11,874 nt of DNA. Origin: DATMBL01 sp050735975 (lineage in GTDB: Bacteria > Desulfobacterota > Binatia > UBA9968). Shown here piece after piece: positions 1 to 6,487 of this stretch. The stretch lies in NCBI GenBank assembly GCA_050735975.1, contig JBOHVS010000029.1:1-11874 (forward strand), in the 5' to 3' direction. The position numbers and the translations under genes are program-made. How positions within the stretch are numbered: position 1 is the stretch's first letter; each line of letters starts with the position of its first letter. A model generated the notes under the pieces. The model was not told where the DNA came from, did no database searches, and saw only the letters and a list, made by a program, of their open reading frames with translations.

Positions 1-975
1 AGCGGTCCTCGCCTCTTCTTCGGGCGGAATAATGCGCAGCTTGGTTCGGTCCACTCCGATCTTCGGCTGAATATCGCCTCGGGCGGGAACCTTTCCGAGC
101 TTACTGATTAACGACTGTCCCTCCTTGGAAATGGCAAACTCCACCACAAGCCGTGCTGCGTTGGGGTGAGCGGCGCCGGCCATAACAGCCGCCGGGTGGG
201 GCTCGCCATAGAGGGGATCTTCGACCCGAACCCAGTCAACGGGGCTGCCCTTCTCCTTAACGTTCTCCACGTTGTTCGCGTTGACCGAATATGCAATGGG
301 AAACTCGCCGGCGCCTACCAGCGTGGCCGTGAGAGTTCCGCCTGCTCGAACCTGCGGGTTTTGTTTCGCCAGCTTGCGCAGGAAATCCATTCCCTTCTCT
401 TTGCCATAGAGGTGGAGCATGGCCGCGAGAAACATGAAGTTGTTGCGGTTGAGTCCGACCTTGCCCTGCCATTTCGGGTCGGCCAAATCGGTGTAATGCG
501 CAGGGAGATCCCGCCGCGCAACGGCCTTCGTGTTATAAACGATGGAATGCACTGTGGGATAAACGTCGGTCCAGTAACCCTCCTTGTCTTTAAAGCGCGA
601 ATCGAACGCTTTTCGCTCCGGGGAGTCAAATTTGGCCAGGAGATTTTTTTCCCTCAGCACATAGAGCGCATTGCCCTGGGTCATTACGGCATCCGCGATA
701 TCCGTTCCGGCGCGGTTTTCGGTCAGGATCTTTTGCAGAACTTTCGAACCCGAGGCGCGGTAAATTTCCAATTGGACGCCGGGATACTTCTTTTCGAAAG
801 CGCCTTCGAAGGGCTTCGTGTCACTCCCGGCCAAGGACGTATAGAGCACGATTTTCCCCTCTTCTTTGGCTTTTGCGTAAAACGAACTGTCGGCCTGAGC
901 CGGCGAGAAACACCCGATGGAAACAAGCAACCCCAAAACGATGCCTGAATAGAGTTTTTTTCGATTCTTCATCAT
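1..975 (-). CDS. Periplasmic ABC transporter substrate-binding protein, Fe(3+)/COG1840 type (C-terminus cut by window edge)
   Basis: Reading the minus strand from the ATG at 975 gives 325 codons with no stop to base 1, so the 3' end lies outside the window. Residues 1-28 form a Sec signal peptide: MMKNRKK, a hydrophobic stretch GIVLGLLVSI and a likely cleavage after AQA28. The mature part reads like periplasmic-binding-protein family II iron-type proteins: KIVLYTSLAGSD (41-52), FEKKYPGVQLEIYRASGS, DIADAVMTQ (92-100), YWTDVYPTVHSIVYNT (134-149), the DLADPKWQGKVGL signature (163-175) and a late AHPNAARLVVEF segment (269-280). The family delivers a bound ion or small organic solute to an inner-membrane ABC permease. 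Permease genes would be expected to the left of the window. The Tyr pair typical of FbpA is not obvious (IAYSVNAN at 227-234), so the ligand need not be iron. The start is ATG 975 or ATG 972; AAGGGG at about 980-985 fits 972 slightly better. Confidence 0.9.
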   Translation of the reverse strand, partial: MMKNRKKLYSGIVLGLLVSIGCFSPAQADSSFYAKAKEEGKIVLYTSLAGSDTKPFEGAFEKKYPGVQLEIYRASGSKVLQKILTENRAGTDIADAVMTQGNALYVLREKNLLAKFDSPERKAFDSRFKDKEGYWTDVYPTVHSIVYNTKAVARRDLPAHYTDLADPKWQGKVGLNRNNFMFLAAMLHLYGKEKGMDFLRKLAKQNPQVRAGGTLTATLVGAGEFPIAYSVNANNVENVKEKGSPVDWVRVEDPLYGEPHPAAVMAGAAHPNAARLVVEFAISKEGQSLISKLGKVPARGDIQPKIGVDRTKLRIIPPEEEARTA

Positions 976-1024
976 GATCCCCTTTGTCGCAGATAGATGG
1001 ATTTTTGACCGACGAGCGACGTAG

Positions 1025-1052
1025 AATCTATCAAACGCCTTTCCTGTGTCAA
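1025..1052 (-). promoter_or_regulatory. Candidate sigma-70 promoter for the substrate-binding protein gene
   Basis: On the minus strand a perfect TTGACA (1052-1047) is followed after 16 bases by TAGATT (1030-1025), which matches 4 of 6 bases of TATAAT. Transcription would begin near 1018, about 40 bases before the ATG. The call rests on visual consensus matching only. Confidence 0.4.
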
Positions 1053-1132
1053 CACTCGGAAGAGCGACGACGAACACGGCAATCGGGCAACCATCGAAAG
1101 CCACGAGCAAGGGTTTCTTGTTCCCAATCTTC

Positions 1133-1161
1133 TTTTCATTTTTTCTTCGATCTCGTATAGT
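1133..1161 (+). promoter_or_regulatory. Candidate sigma-70 promoter for the MFS exporter gene
   Basis: TTTTCA (1133-1138, 4 of 6 to TTGACA) and TATAGT (1156-1161, 5 of 6 to TATAAT) are separated by an ideal 17 bases. Transcription would start near 1168, about 25 bases before the TTG start at 1192. Together with the opposite-strand candidate at 1025-1052 this makes 976-1191 a divergent promoter region. No clear operator palindrome was seen. Confidence 0.4.
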
Positions 1162-1191
1162 GCGCTTCATTTTGTTTCAGCAGGTTAAATC

Positions 1192-2556
1192 TTGCGCAGG
1201 GAAGAATTACGCGTTCTCTTGGTCGTTTGCTTCGGAACTTTTTTCCACATTCAGAGCGTCGGCAGCATCAGCGTATCGCTCTCGGCCATCCAAAAAGAAT
1301 TCGACACGACCCTGGCCGCCGTCCAATGGATCGGCTTGATGGGAGCGATCATGCTCTCGAGCCTTTCGCTCTGCTTTGGACGAGCCGGCGACCTCTTCGG
1401 CCGAAAGGCGATTTTCAAGATAGGCCTCGCTCTGTACACGGCGGGCGCGGGTCTCGCGTCCATCTCCGGATCCTTTCCCCAATTGCTCGCGTTTCGCTGC
1501 GTCATGGCGCTCGGCCTGGCCATGGCGGCGCCTCTGGCCGGGGCTATCATCGTCTCCGTCCATAGCCATGAGAGCCGCGGCCAGGCTTTGGGTTTGCTCG
1601 CTGCCTCGATCGCATTAGGCAGGACGACCGGGCCGACAATCGGCGGCTTCATTCTTCACCTCTGGGGATGGAGAGCCGTGTTCCTGGCCAATTGTATTTT
1701 CGGTATAGCCACCTGCCTGACCTTGTTTTTGATTCTTAAAGGAACGGAGGAACGCCGTCAGGTCTCGTTTGATTTTTTGGGTGTCGTTACGTTGGTCATC
1801 GGATTTCCTTCACTTCTCATCGCGCTCAGCCTCGGGCCGCGCTTAGGCTGGGATGCTTCGGAGATAGTGTTCTGGCTCGGCCTGGCCGCAGCGGGAATGA
1901 TCGGCTTCGTATGGAGAGAGTTGCGCGCGGAAGCACCCTTGATGAACCTCCTCTATTTCAGGAGCCTTCCTCTTCTAAGGTCGATGCTGTCGTTAGTTCT
2001 TGCGACGTTAGCGTTTTACCCGGTTACTATCTTCGGCCCACTTTACTTGTTGAACGTCATCGGCGCTTCGCCGCTTTCGGTCGGTCTAGCCATGGCGACC
2101 CTTCCCCTCTGCACCACCTTGCTCTCTCCTCTAAGCGGCCGGCTGGCGGATCGGCTAAATCCCAGGTGGGTGGCGATACTCGGTTTGGGTATCATTCTTT
2201 TGGGTGTGTTCTACTATGGGAGACTCGGTGAGAGCTCGACTCTTATTTGGATCGTTTTCGTTCTCGCTCTTTTGGGCTCCGGCATCGGGCTCTTTCTCCC
2301 CGCCAACGAAAAGGCGGCCTTTTCAGCGGTTCCAAGCCGTGATTATGGAATGCTTTCCGCGATGCTGACGGCGTTTGGCACGGGTTCCGGCGCGCTCGGT
2401 ACCACCGTAGCGGTAGCGCTCACCGATATCGCAAAGAAAAGTAGAATCGGTGCTGGCGCCGCGGGATTTGCGTCCGACCAACAATTCGCTTTCTCTATGC
2501 TTTTGCCGCTGGCCGCTCTCGCCGTTCTTGTCACCTTGGTGGGAAGACGCAAGTAA
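1192..2556 (+). CDS. MFS transporter, DHA2 (EmrB/QacA-like) drug or metabolite exporter
   Basis: A 454-residue, strongly hydrophobic protein with major facilitator motifs. The loop after TM2 has motif A as GRAGDLFGRK (63-72). TM5 carries the antiporter motif C as ALGRTTGPTIGG (141-152). RGQALGLLAAS (129-139) precedes it, as in EmrB-type exporters. Hydrophobic segments continue to residue 450, followed by a basic GRRK tail. The pattern suits the 14-helix DHA2 family, which exports drugs or metabolites with proton exchange at the inner membrane. No EmrA-like adaptor or TetR/MarR regulator is in view, so the substrate cannot be named. The start is an unusual TTG at 1192: an in-frame TAA at 1186-1188 prevents extension, and AGCAGG at about 1179-1184 is a usable ribosome binding site. 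A later in-frame TTG at 1219 is possible but would shorten TM1. Confidence 0.85.
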   Translation: MRREELRVLLVVCFGTFFHIQSVGSISVSLSAIQKEFDTTLAAVQWIGLMGAIMLSSLSLCFGRAGDLFGRKAIFKIGLALYTAGAGLASISGSFPQLLAFRCVMALGLAMAAPLAGAIIVSVHSHESRGQALGLLAASIALGRTTGPTIGGFILHLWGWRAVFLANCIFGIATCLTLFLILKGTEERRQVSFDFLGVVTLVIGFPSLLIALSLGPRLGWDASEIVFWLGLAAAGMIGFVWRELRAEAPLMNLLYFRSLPLLRSMLSLVLATLAFYPVTIFGPLYLLNVIGASPLSVGLAMATLPLCTTLLSPLSGRLADRLNPRWVAILGLGIILLGVFYYGRLGESSTLIWIVFVLALLGSGIGLFLPANEKAAFSAVPSRDYGMLSAMLTAFGTGSGALGTTVAVALTDIAKKSRIGAGAAGFASDQQFAFSMLLPLAALAVLVTLVGRRK

Positions 2557-2642
2557 ACGGGAAAAATTTGCCGGCCGGAAAAATTCGACCATCACTCGAC
2601 TGATCGTCGAATCCGTTGAACAAAAAGCCCCGCGGGAGGGCG

Positions 2643-2744
2643 ATGCTGCGGCATCTGAGTCGAAGAAGGGCGTCGCGTTTTGCATCGGCCACCAGCCTCA
2701 CGCTCTTCTTCTTTATATGTTCAATCCATTCGGAATCAGCGGCA
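2643..2744 (+). pseudogene. Possible 5' remnant of a secreted-protein gene (signal peptide only)
   Basis: An ATG at 2643 sits 4 bases after GGGAGG (2633-2638). It opens a reading frame whose first residues look like a complete Sec signal peptide: a basic n-region (LRHLSRRRASR), a hydrophobic core (SLTLFFFICSI) and a c-region ending SESAA around residue 34. After that the frame (open to 2888) is simply the antisense of the 3' end of the molybdopterin subunit gene and looks nothing like a protein. The molybdopterin subunit reaches its usual family ending (RSLPL) at about 2737 and then has only seven extra residues, IPNGLNI. Both observations put a junction near 2735. I infer that an exported-protein gene was beheaded when the hydroxylase operon arrived or the region was rearranged. 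A chance leader-like frame is the alternative. Confidence 0.3.
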
Positions 2745-4872
2745 ACGACCGAAGCCGCACGCCCGCAGCGTCGAAGATGGCATTACCCACCGAGGGGGCC
2801 AGCGCCACGATGGGGCATTCGCCTGCGCCTGCCGAGGGTAGATCTTTGCGATCGAGCAGAATCGTTTGGAGCAGCGGCACGTCGCTGAAACGCGGCACGC
2901 GGTAACGAGAGAAACGCGAGTTTAGAATCTTTCCGTCCGCGAACTCGACCGCCTCAAACAATGCGCCGCCTATGCCTTGAATAACCGCCCCTTCGACCTG
3001 ATTCTTCAAGCCGTCCGGGTTGACGATAGCGCCGCATTCAAAAGCCGTCACCACGCGCATGAGCTCCACTTTGCCTCTCGCGCGATCCACCGCGACTTCG
3101 GCGCAGCTCGCCACATAACCGCCCTTTTCCGTTCCGCCCGCGATGCCGTAACCGTGACCCGGCGCGGCTTTTCCCTTGTCCCACCCGAAGGCTTTGGCGG
3201 CGGCTTGCAGGACGGCCCGCAGCCGTTCGTCTTGCAGATTCTTCAAGCGGAAAGCCAGTGGACTCATCTTGAGGCTGTGCGCAAGTTCATCCATGTGGAC
3301 TTCGCGTGCGAAGTGATTGGCTGTCGCCGCCAGTCCGCGATACGAACCCTGCCGTAGCGGCGAGCGGGTGCTATGGTACTGAGTTTGCTGATTCGGAATG
3401 GCATAGGGCGAACGGATGCCGGCAGAACCGGAGTTATAGTTGTGAAACTCCCAGCCCGTGATCATCCCGTCAAGATTGACGGCGCTCTTGATCTCGATCA
3501 CGCCCGCGGGGCGGAAGTAGGCCCAGATAAACTCCTCTTCACGCGACCAGACTACCTTGACGGGCTTGCCCGCCGCTTTGGCCAAGCGCGCGGCCTCGAT
3601 AGCCGCCTCTCCCGTGTGCTTGCCGCCGTAACCTGAACCGGTGTCGGGCACGATCACGCGCACCTGGTCTTCGGATAAGCGAAAAGCACTGCTCAGTTCG
3701 CTGCGTACGCCGAATGGGCGCTGCGTGCCTGTCCAAACGGTGAGTTTGCCGTCTGTCCATTCGGCAACCGCGGCACGCGGTTCGAGCGGGGCATGGGCGA
3801 TGTAAGCGACGTTGTAAGTCTGCTCCAAGCGCATCCGCCCGCCTTTCAGCGTACTAGCTTGAGAACTGTTGGAGGCGGCGGATTTGCGGGCCTCGGCGGG
3901 TCGGTTCTTCAAATAGTCGTAGAGTTCCTTGTTTGAGATCTGCGGCGTGGTCTTCCACTCGGCGCGGATGGCCGCCAGCGCATGCGCGGCCTGATGCTCG
4001 CTAGGCGCGGCTACACCGACGAAACCGCCATCCCGCACGACCGTCACACCACGCAGCTTTTCAGCCTCGCGCGTATTAACTGTCGCGAGTGTTGCGCCGA
4101 AGGCTGCCGGACGCAAGATTTTTCCGTAGAGCATGCCGGGGCGTTTCAGATCAGGGGTGTAATGATGCTTTCCAGTGATGATGCCGCGGCCTGCGACCTT
4201 GTGGAGTGTCTTACCGGCAACCTGCCATTGAGTTGCCGGTTTGACTCTTGCTTCGCCGATGGCCTTCACCAGCTTCCGGTCTTTGCCCAGTTCGCCGTAG
4301 CTCAGCGTTCGTTTTGTCGGCGGATGGGTGATCTTGCCATTGGCGGCGACGAGCGCGCTGCGTTCGACCTTCAACTGTTCAGCGCCCAGATCAAGCAGAG
4401 TCTCACGCGCGGCGGCCGCGGCCTTGCGCAATTGCAAGTTCATATGCGGCGTTGTCCGGCTGCCAAACGTTCCCATGTCGTAGGGCGTCAGGTCGGTGTC
4501 GCCCATCACGAGCTTGATGGATGAGGCTGGCGCGTGTAGCTCCTCGGCCACCGCTTGCGTGAGCGAGGTGCGGATGTCCTGCCCGACTTCAACCTTGCCA
4601 GTGTAGGCGGTGACCGTGTCATCTTCAGCGATGTGCAGCCACGCGCCGATTTCCAAAGGCCGGGCGCCCACGCCTCCATTCCGCCGCCCACCGCCGGAAC
4701 CTTGCTGCGCAAAAACGTTTTTGAAGGTCAGGACGATCAGCACGCCACCGCCGAGCACTTTGAAGAAATCGCGCCGTGCCAATTCGCCCAATTCAAATTG
4801 ATAGCCGTGGCCTGTACTCAGCTCGTAACGTTCCGGCTCAAGCAGGGTTTCGTTCGTCGATCTTTTGCTCAT
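2713..4872 (-). CDS. Molybdopterin-binding subunit of a xanthine dehydrogenase-family hydroxylase (IorB/aldehyde-oxidase-like), Tat-exported
   Basis: A 719-residue protein of the molybdenum hydroxylase family, which hydroxylates N-heterocycles or aldehydes with water as oxygen donor. The N-terminus has a twin-arginine motif, ARRDFFK (32-38), then a hydrophobic stretch to about residue 55, so folded enzyme should be moved to the periplasm. Family landmarks: ARPLEIGAWLHI (70-81), GTFGSRTTP (134-142), HAPLEPRAAVAEW (360-372), TGTQRPFGVR (381-390), DTGSGYGGKHTGEA (410-423, molybdopterin contact), GSYRGLAATANHFAREVHMDELA (509-531), QVEGAVIQGIGGALFE (625-640) and AGAGE (681-685), whose Glu685 is the expected catalytic base. 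The length fits isoquinoline 1-oxidoreductase beta subunits. The start follows an AAAGGAGG ribosome binding site and lies 20 bases after the small-subunit stop. The substrate is unknown. The last seven residues look non-family. Confidence 0.9.
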   Translation of the reverse strand: MSKRSTNETLLEPERYELSTGHGYQFELGELARRDFFKVLGGGVLIVLTFKNVFAQQGSGGGRRNGGVGARPLEIGAWLHIAEDDTVTAYTGKVEVGQDIRTSLTQAVAEELHAPASSIKLVMGDTDLTPYDMGTFGSRTTPHMNLQLRKAAAAARETLLDLGAEQLKVERSALVAANGKITHPPTKRTLSYGELGKDRKLVKAIGEARVKPATQWQVAGKTLHKVAGRGIITGKHHYTPDLKRPGMLYGKILRPAAFGATLATVNTREAEKLRGVTVVRDGGFVGVAAPSEHQAAHALAAIRAEWKTTPQISNKELYDYLKNRPAEARKSAASNSSQASTLKGGRMRLEQTYNVAYIAHAPLEPRAAVAEWTDGKLTVWTGTQRPFGVRSELSSAFRLSEDQVRVIVPDTGSGYGGKHTGEAAIEAARLAKAAGKPVKVVWSREEEFIWAYFRPAGVIEIKSAVNLDGMITGWEFHNYNSGSAGIRSPYAIPNQQTQYHSTRSPLRQGSYRGLAATANHFAREVHMDELAHSLKMSPLAFRLKNLQDERLRAVLQAAAKAFGWDKGKAAPGHGYGIAGGTEKGGYVASCAEVAVDRARGKVELMRVVTAFECGAIVNPDGLKNQVEGAVIQGIGGALFEAVEFADGKILNSRFSRYRVPRFSDVPLLQTILLDRKDLPSAGAGECPIVALAPSVGNAIFDAAGVRLRSLPLIPNGLNI

Positions 4873-4892
4873 CGGCCGCCTCCTTTCTCAGC

Positions 4893-5354
4893 CTACTTAT
4901 TGTTTGCAGCTTGCTGAATGGCAGCGACTACGCGCTGATAGGTGCCGCAGCGGCAGACGTTGCCTTCCATCGCGCGGAGAATTTCCGCTTCGGTCGGACG
5001 CCGGTTTTTGTTCAGCAGACCGACACTGGACATGATCATCCCAGCCGTGCAATAACCGCATTGCAGCGCATCCGCCGCCAGGAAAGCTTCCTGCACGGGA
5101 TGGAGCCTTCCTTGCTGTTCCAATCCTTCAATGGTGGTGATCTGCTTACCTTCGACAGTATTCGCGCCGGTCACGCAGGAGCGGACCGCGCGCCCGTCAA
5201 CGAGGACCGTGCAAGCGCCGCACTGTCCTTCGCCGCAGCCGTATTTTGCGCCGGTCAAATCCAGCTCGTCGCGCAGCACACTGAGCAGGCTGCGCTCGGT
5301 GTCAACCTCGACGCGACGTTTGGTGCCGTTGACTTGAAGTTCTACGACTCGCAT
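4893..5354 (-). CDS. [2Fe-2S] subunit of the molybdenum hydroxylase (IorA-like)
   Basis: A 153-residue electron-transfer subunit with both iron-sulfur clusters of the family. A plant-ferredoxin-type cluster uses Cys40, Cys45, Cys48 (CGEGQCGAC) and Cys60. A second cluster uses Cys99, Cys102 (CGYC) and Cys134, Cys136 (CRC). The length equals classic IorA-type subunits. It has no signal peptide, so it would be exported as a folded complex with the Tat-signal large subunit, as known for this enzyme group. The ATG at 5354 follows GAGGTG. The large-subunit gene starts 20 bases after the stop, a clear two-gene operon. No FAD subunit, cytochrome c subunit or XdhC-type maturation factor lies next to it. 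Electrons may therefore go to a periplasmic cytochrome or quinone system encoded elsewhere (inference). Confidence 0.93.
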   Translation of the reverse strand: MRVVELQVNGTKRRVEVDTERSLLSVLRDELDLTGAKYGCGEGQCGACTVLVDGRAVRSCVTGANTVEGKQITTIEGLEQQGRLHPVQEAFLAADALQCGYCTAGMIMSSVGLLNKNRRPTEAEILRAMEGNVCRCGTYQRVVAAIQQAANNK

Positions 5355-5419
5355 AGCTCACCTCGCCTTCCCTTGTATGCCGCCGGCAGTTGCGTTTGCC
5401 ACTGCGAAAGTTCTCAAAT

Positions 5420-5449
5420 CGCCGGTGGAGTCGAGAGCCACAACCGGCG
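5420..5449. repeat. Inverted repeat about 70 bases upstream of the hydroxylase operon
   Basis: CGCCGGT (5420-5426) and ACCGGCG (5443-5449) are perfect inverted arms. The stem can be lengthened by GG/CC pairing with a small bulge. On the minus strand it lies in the probable 5' leader or promoter zone of the [2Fe-2S] subunit gene, so it could be an operator or leader hairpin. Its role is unknown. Confidence 0.35.
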
Positions 5450-5643
5450 CCGTGCCGCCAAGACAGATGACTTTAAACGTACCAGCTCAAATCCAGCACG
5501 CCAATAGCACCGGCATCGGCATAAAGTCTCGCGATACTCGGATGAAGACTTTTACCGTTGGTGCTTTGGCTCCTGTGTTCTGGATGAGAATCATCTCCTG
5601 ACAGCCGCACGCTCCTACTGCCGCAGTGGCGAGGCATCATTAA

Positions 5644-5727
5644 TCTCTCTTCCTCGACGGGAGAGACAAAGGTGAGGGTGCCATTCGAATCACCCCTCAT
5701 CCTAACCTTCTTAAAAAAGGATGAAGG
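5644..5727. repeat. REP-like compound palindromic element
   Basis: Three nested symmetries sit in 84 bases. TCTCTC (5644-5649) pairs with GAGAGA (5661-5666). GGTGAGGGTG (5671-5680) faces CACCCCTCATCC (5691-5702) around the centre CCATTCGAAT. CCTTC (5706-5710) pairs with GAAGG (5723-5727). The wording (gtgaggg, ccctcatcc, aaccttct, aaggatgaagg) resembles the dispersed intergenic palindromes common in large environmental proteobacterial-type genomes. Only one copy lies in the window, so its repeat status is inferred. Confidence 0.45.
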
Positions 5728-5941
5728 AATCAGCCGCTATTACCCTCTGACTTCACAAATGCAGTACGGAGCCTCATTAGCAAAATTCAGGCCGATGAAC
5801 CGATCGCTGAAGAAACAAGCATCCTCGGAATTCAATCCGAAAGGTCAATGCGTTGACGGTTGCAGATTTTCGTTTCAATCTTGCGCGCAACGTTGTATAA
5901 GTTGGAGTTGACATCAGAAAAATAAGATAGGAGGAAACGAA

Positions 5942-6445
5942 ATGATCAGAAAACGGTGGCTTCGATTGAGCGTGCTGCTGCTGCCCGTATATGCGACACA
6001 GGCCTGGGCGGCTAATCCGGATACCGGGCCGGGTTGCGGCCTCGGAAAAGTGGTCTGGTCGGATTACAGCCGACAGAAGAGTATTGCCCCGCAGGTCGTG
6101 ATGGCGACGACCAATGGCACATCCGGCAGCCAAACCTTCGGGATCAGCTCGGGGACATCGGGCTGCACGAACGACGGCACGATCATGTCACAGCACAAGG
6201 TGAATGTATTCGCCGCCGCCAACTACGAAAATCTCTCCCAAGAGATGGCGCAGGGTGGAGGCGAGCATCTTGCCTCCTTGGCTGAATTGATGGGTATTCC
6301 TGAAGAGCACCGCTCGGAGTTTTTCGCGCTGGCGCAGGCGCAGTATGCGAGCTTGATCCAATCCGGCGACACGACTCCTGCCGCGATGCTCAAGACATTA
6401 CATAGCGGGATGGCGACACATCCGATTCTGCGCAACTCGCTTTAA
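5942..6445 (+). CDS. DUF3015 family exported protein
   Basis: A 167-residue protein with a Sec signal peptide (MIRKRWLRLS, hydrophobic VLLLPVY, probable cleavage after AWA23). The mature part has the DUF3015 pattern: GPGCGLGKVVW (29-39), VVMATTNGTSGSQTFGISSG (52-71) and TSGCTNDGT (72-80), with Cys32 and Cys75 placed to form a disulfide. A helical C-terminal half follows (ENLSQEMAQGGGEHLASLAELMGI). The start is well supported: AGGAGG (5930-5935) precedes the ATG by 6 bases. The biochemical function of this family is not known to me. It is typically found beside a DUF4105/Lnb-type gene, and one follows here after 28 bases on the same strand, which suggests a shared role in the periplasm or outer membrane. 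A GC-rich hairpin in the gap could reduce transcription into the next gene. Confidence 0.85.
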   Translation: MIRKRWLRLSVLLLPVYATQAWAANPDTGPGCGLGKVVWSDYSRQKSIAPQVVMATTNGTSGSQTFGISSGTSGCTNDGTIMSQHKVNVFAAANYENLSQEMAQGGGEHLASLAELMGIPEEHRSEFFALAQAQYASLIQSGDTTPAAMLKTLHSGMATHPILRNSL

Positions 6446-6461
6446 CTCGGTCCCTTTCCAC

Positions 6462-6487
6462 AGCCCCGGCCCCATGAGGCCGGGGCT
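6462..6487 (+). terminator. GC-rich hairpin (terminator- or attenuator-like) containing the next gene's ATG in its loop
   Basis: A perfect 10-base-pair stem AGCCCCGGCC (6462-6471) / GGCCGGGGCT (6478-6487) closes a six-base loop, CCATGA. It begins 16 bases after the DUF3015 stop and is followed by TGCCTTTAAT, a short imperfect T-tract, so as an intrinsic terminator it would be leaky. The loop contains the ATG (6474-6476) of the next gene. Confidence 0.6.

Larger units (their letters stand above)
5355..5941. other. 587-base intergenic region between the hydroxylase operon and the DUF3015 gene
   Basis: No convincing gene. A plus-strand frame at 5377-5601 (74 codons, ending APVFWMRIIS) and a minus-strand frame at 5473-5700 (75 codons) are open, but neither has a ribosome binding site or a recognisable family. 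The first might be an eroded gene tail. An inverted repeat at 5420-5449 and a REP-like palindrome at 5644-5727 are listed separately. Before the DUF3015 gene, TTTCAA (5873-5878) and TATAAG (5896-5901) are 17 bases apart and form a weak promoter candidate. AGGAGG at 5930-5935 is a strong ribosome binding site. Confidence 0.6.

Noticed and set aside
166..948. A 260-codon plus-strand open frame
   Set aside because: It is antisense to the clear substrate-binding protein on the minus strand, resembles no family I recognise and lacks a ribosome binding site.
2583..2612. Inverted repeat ATTCGAC/GTCGAAT after the MFS gene, considered as a terminator
   Set aside because: Only seven base pairs with a 16-base loop and no T-tract on either side; probably chance.
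4776..5507. A 243-codon plus-strand open frame
   Set aside because: It is antisense to the [2Fe-2S] subunit, whose eight cluster cysteines leave no doubt about the coding strand.
5908..5913. A perfect TTGACA before the DUF3015 gene
   Set aside because: At 16-18 base spacing the -10 position would fall inside the ribosome binding site, leaving no room for a promoter.
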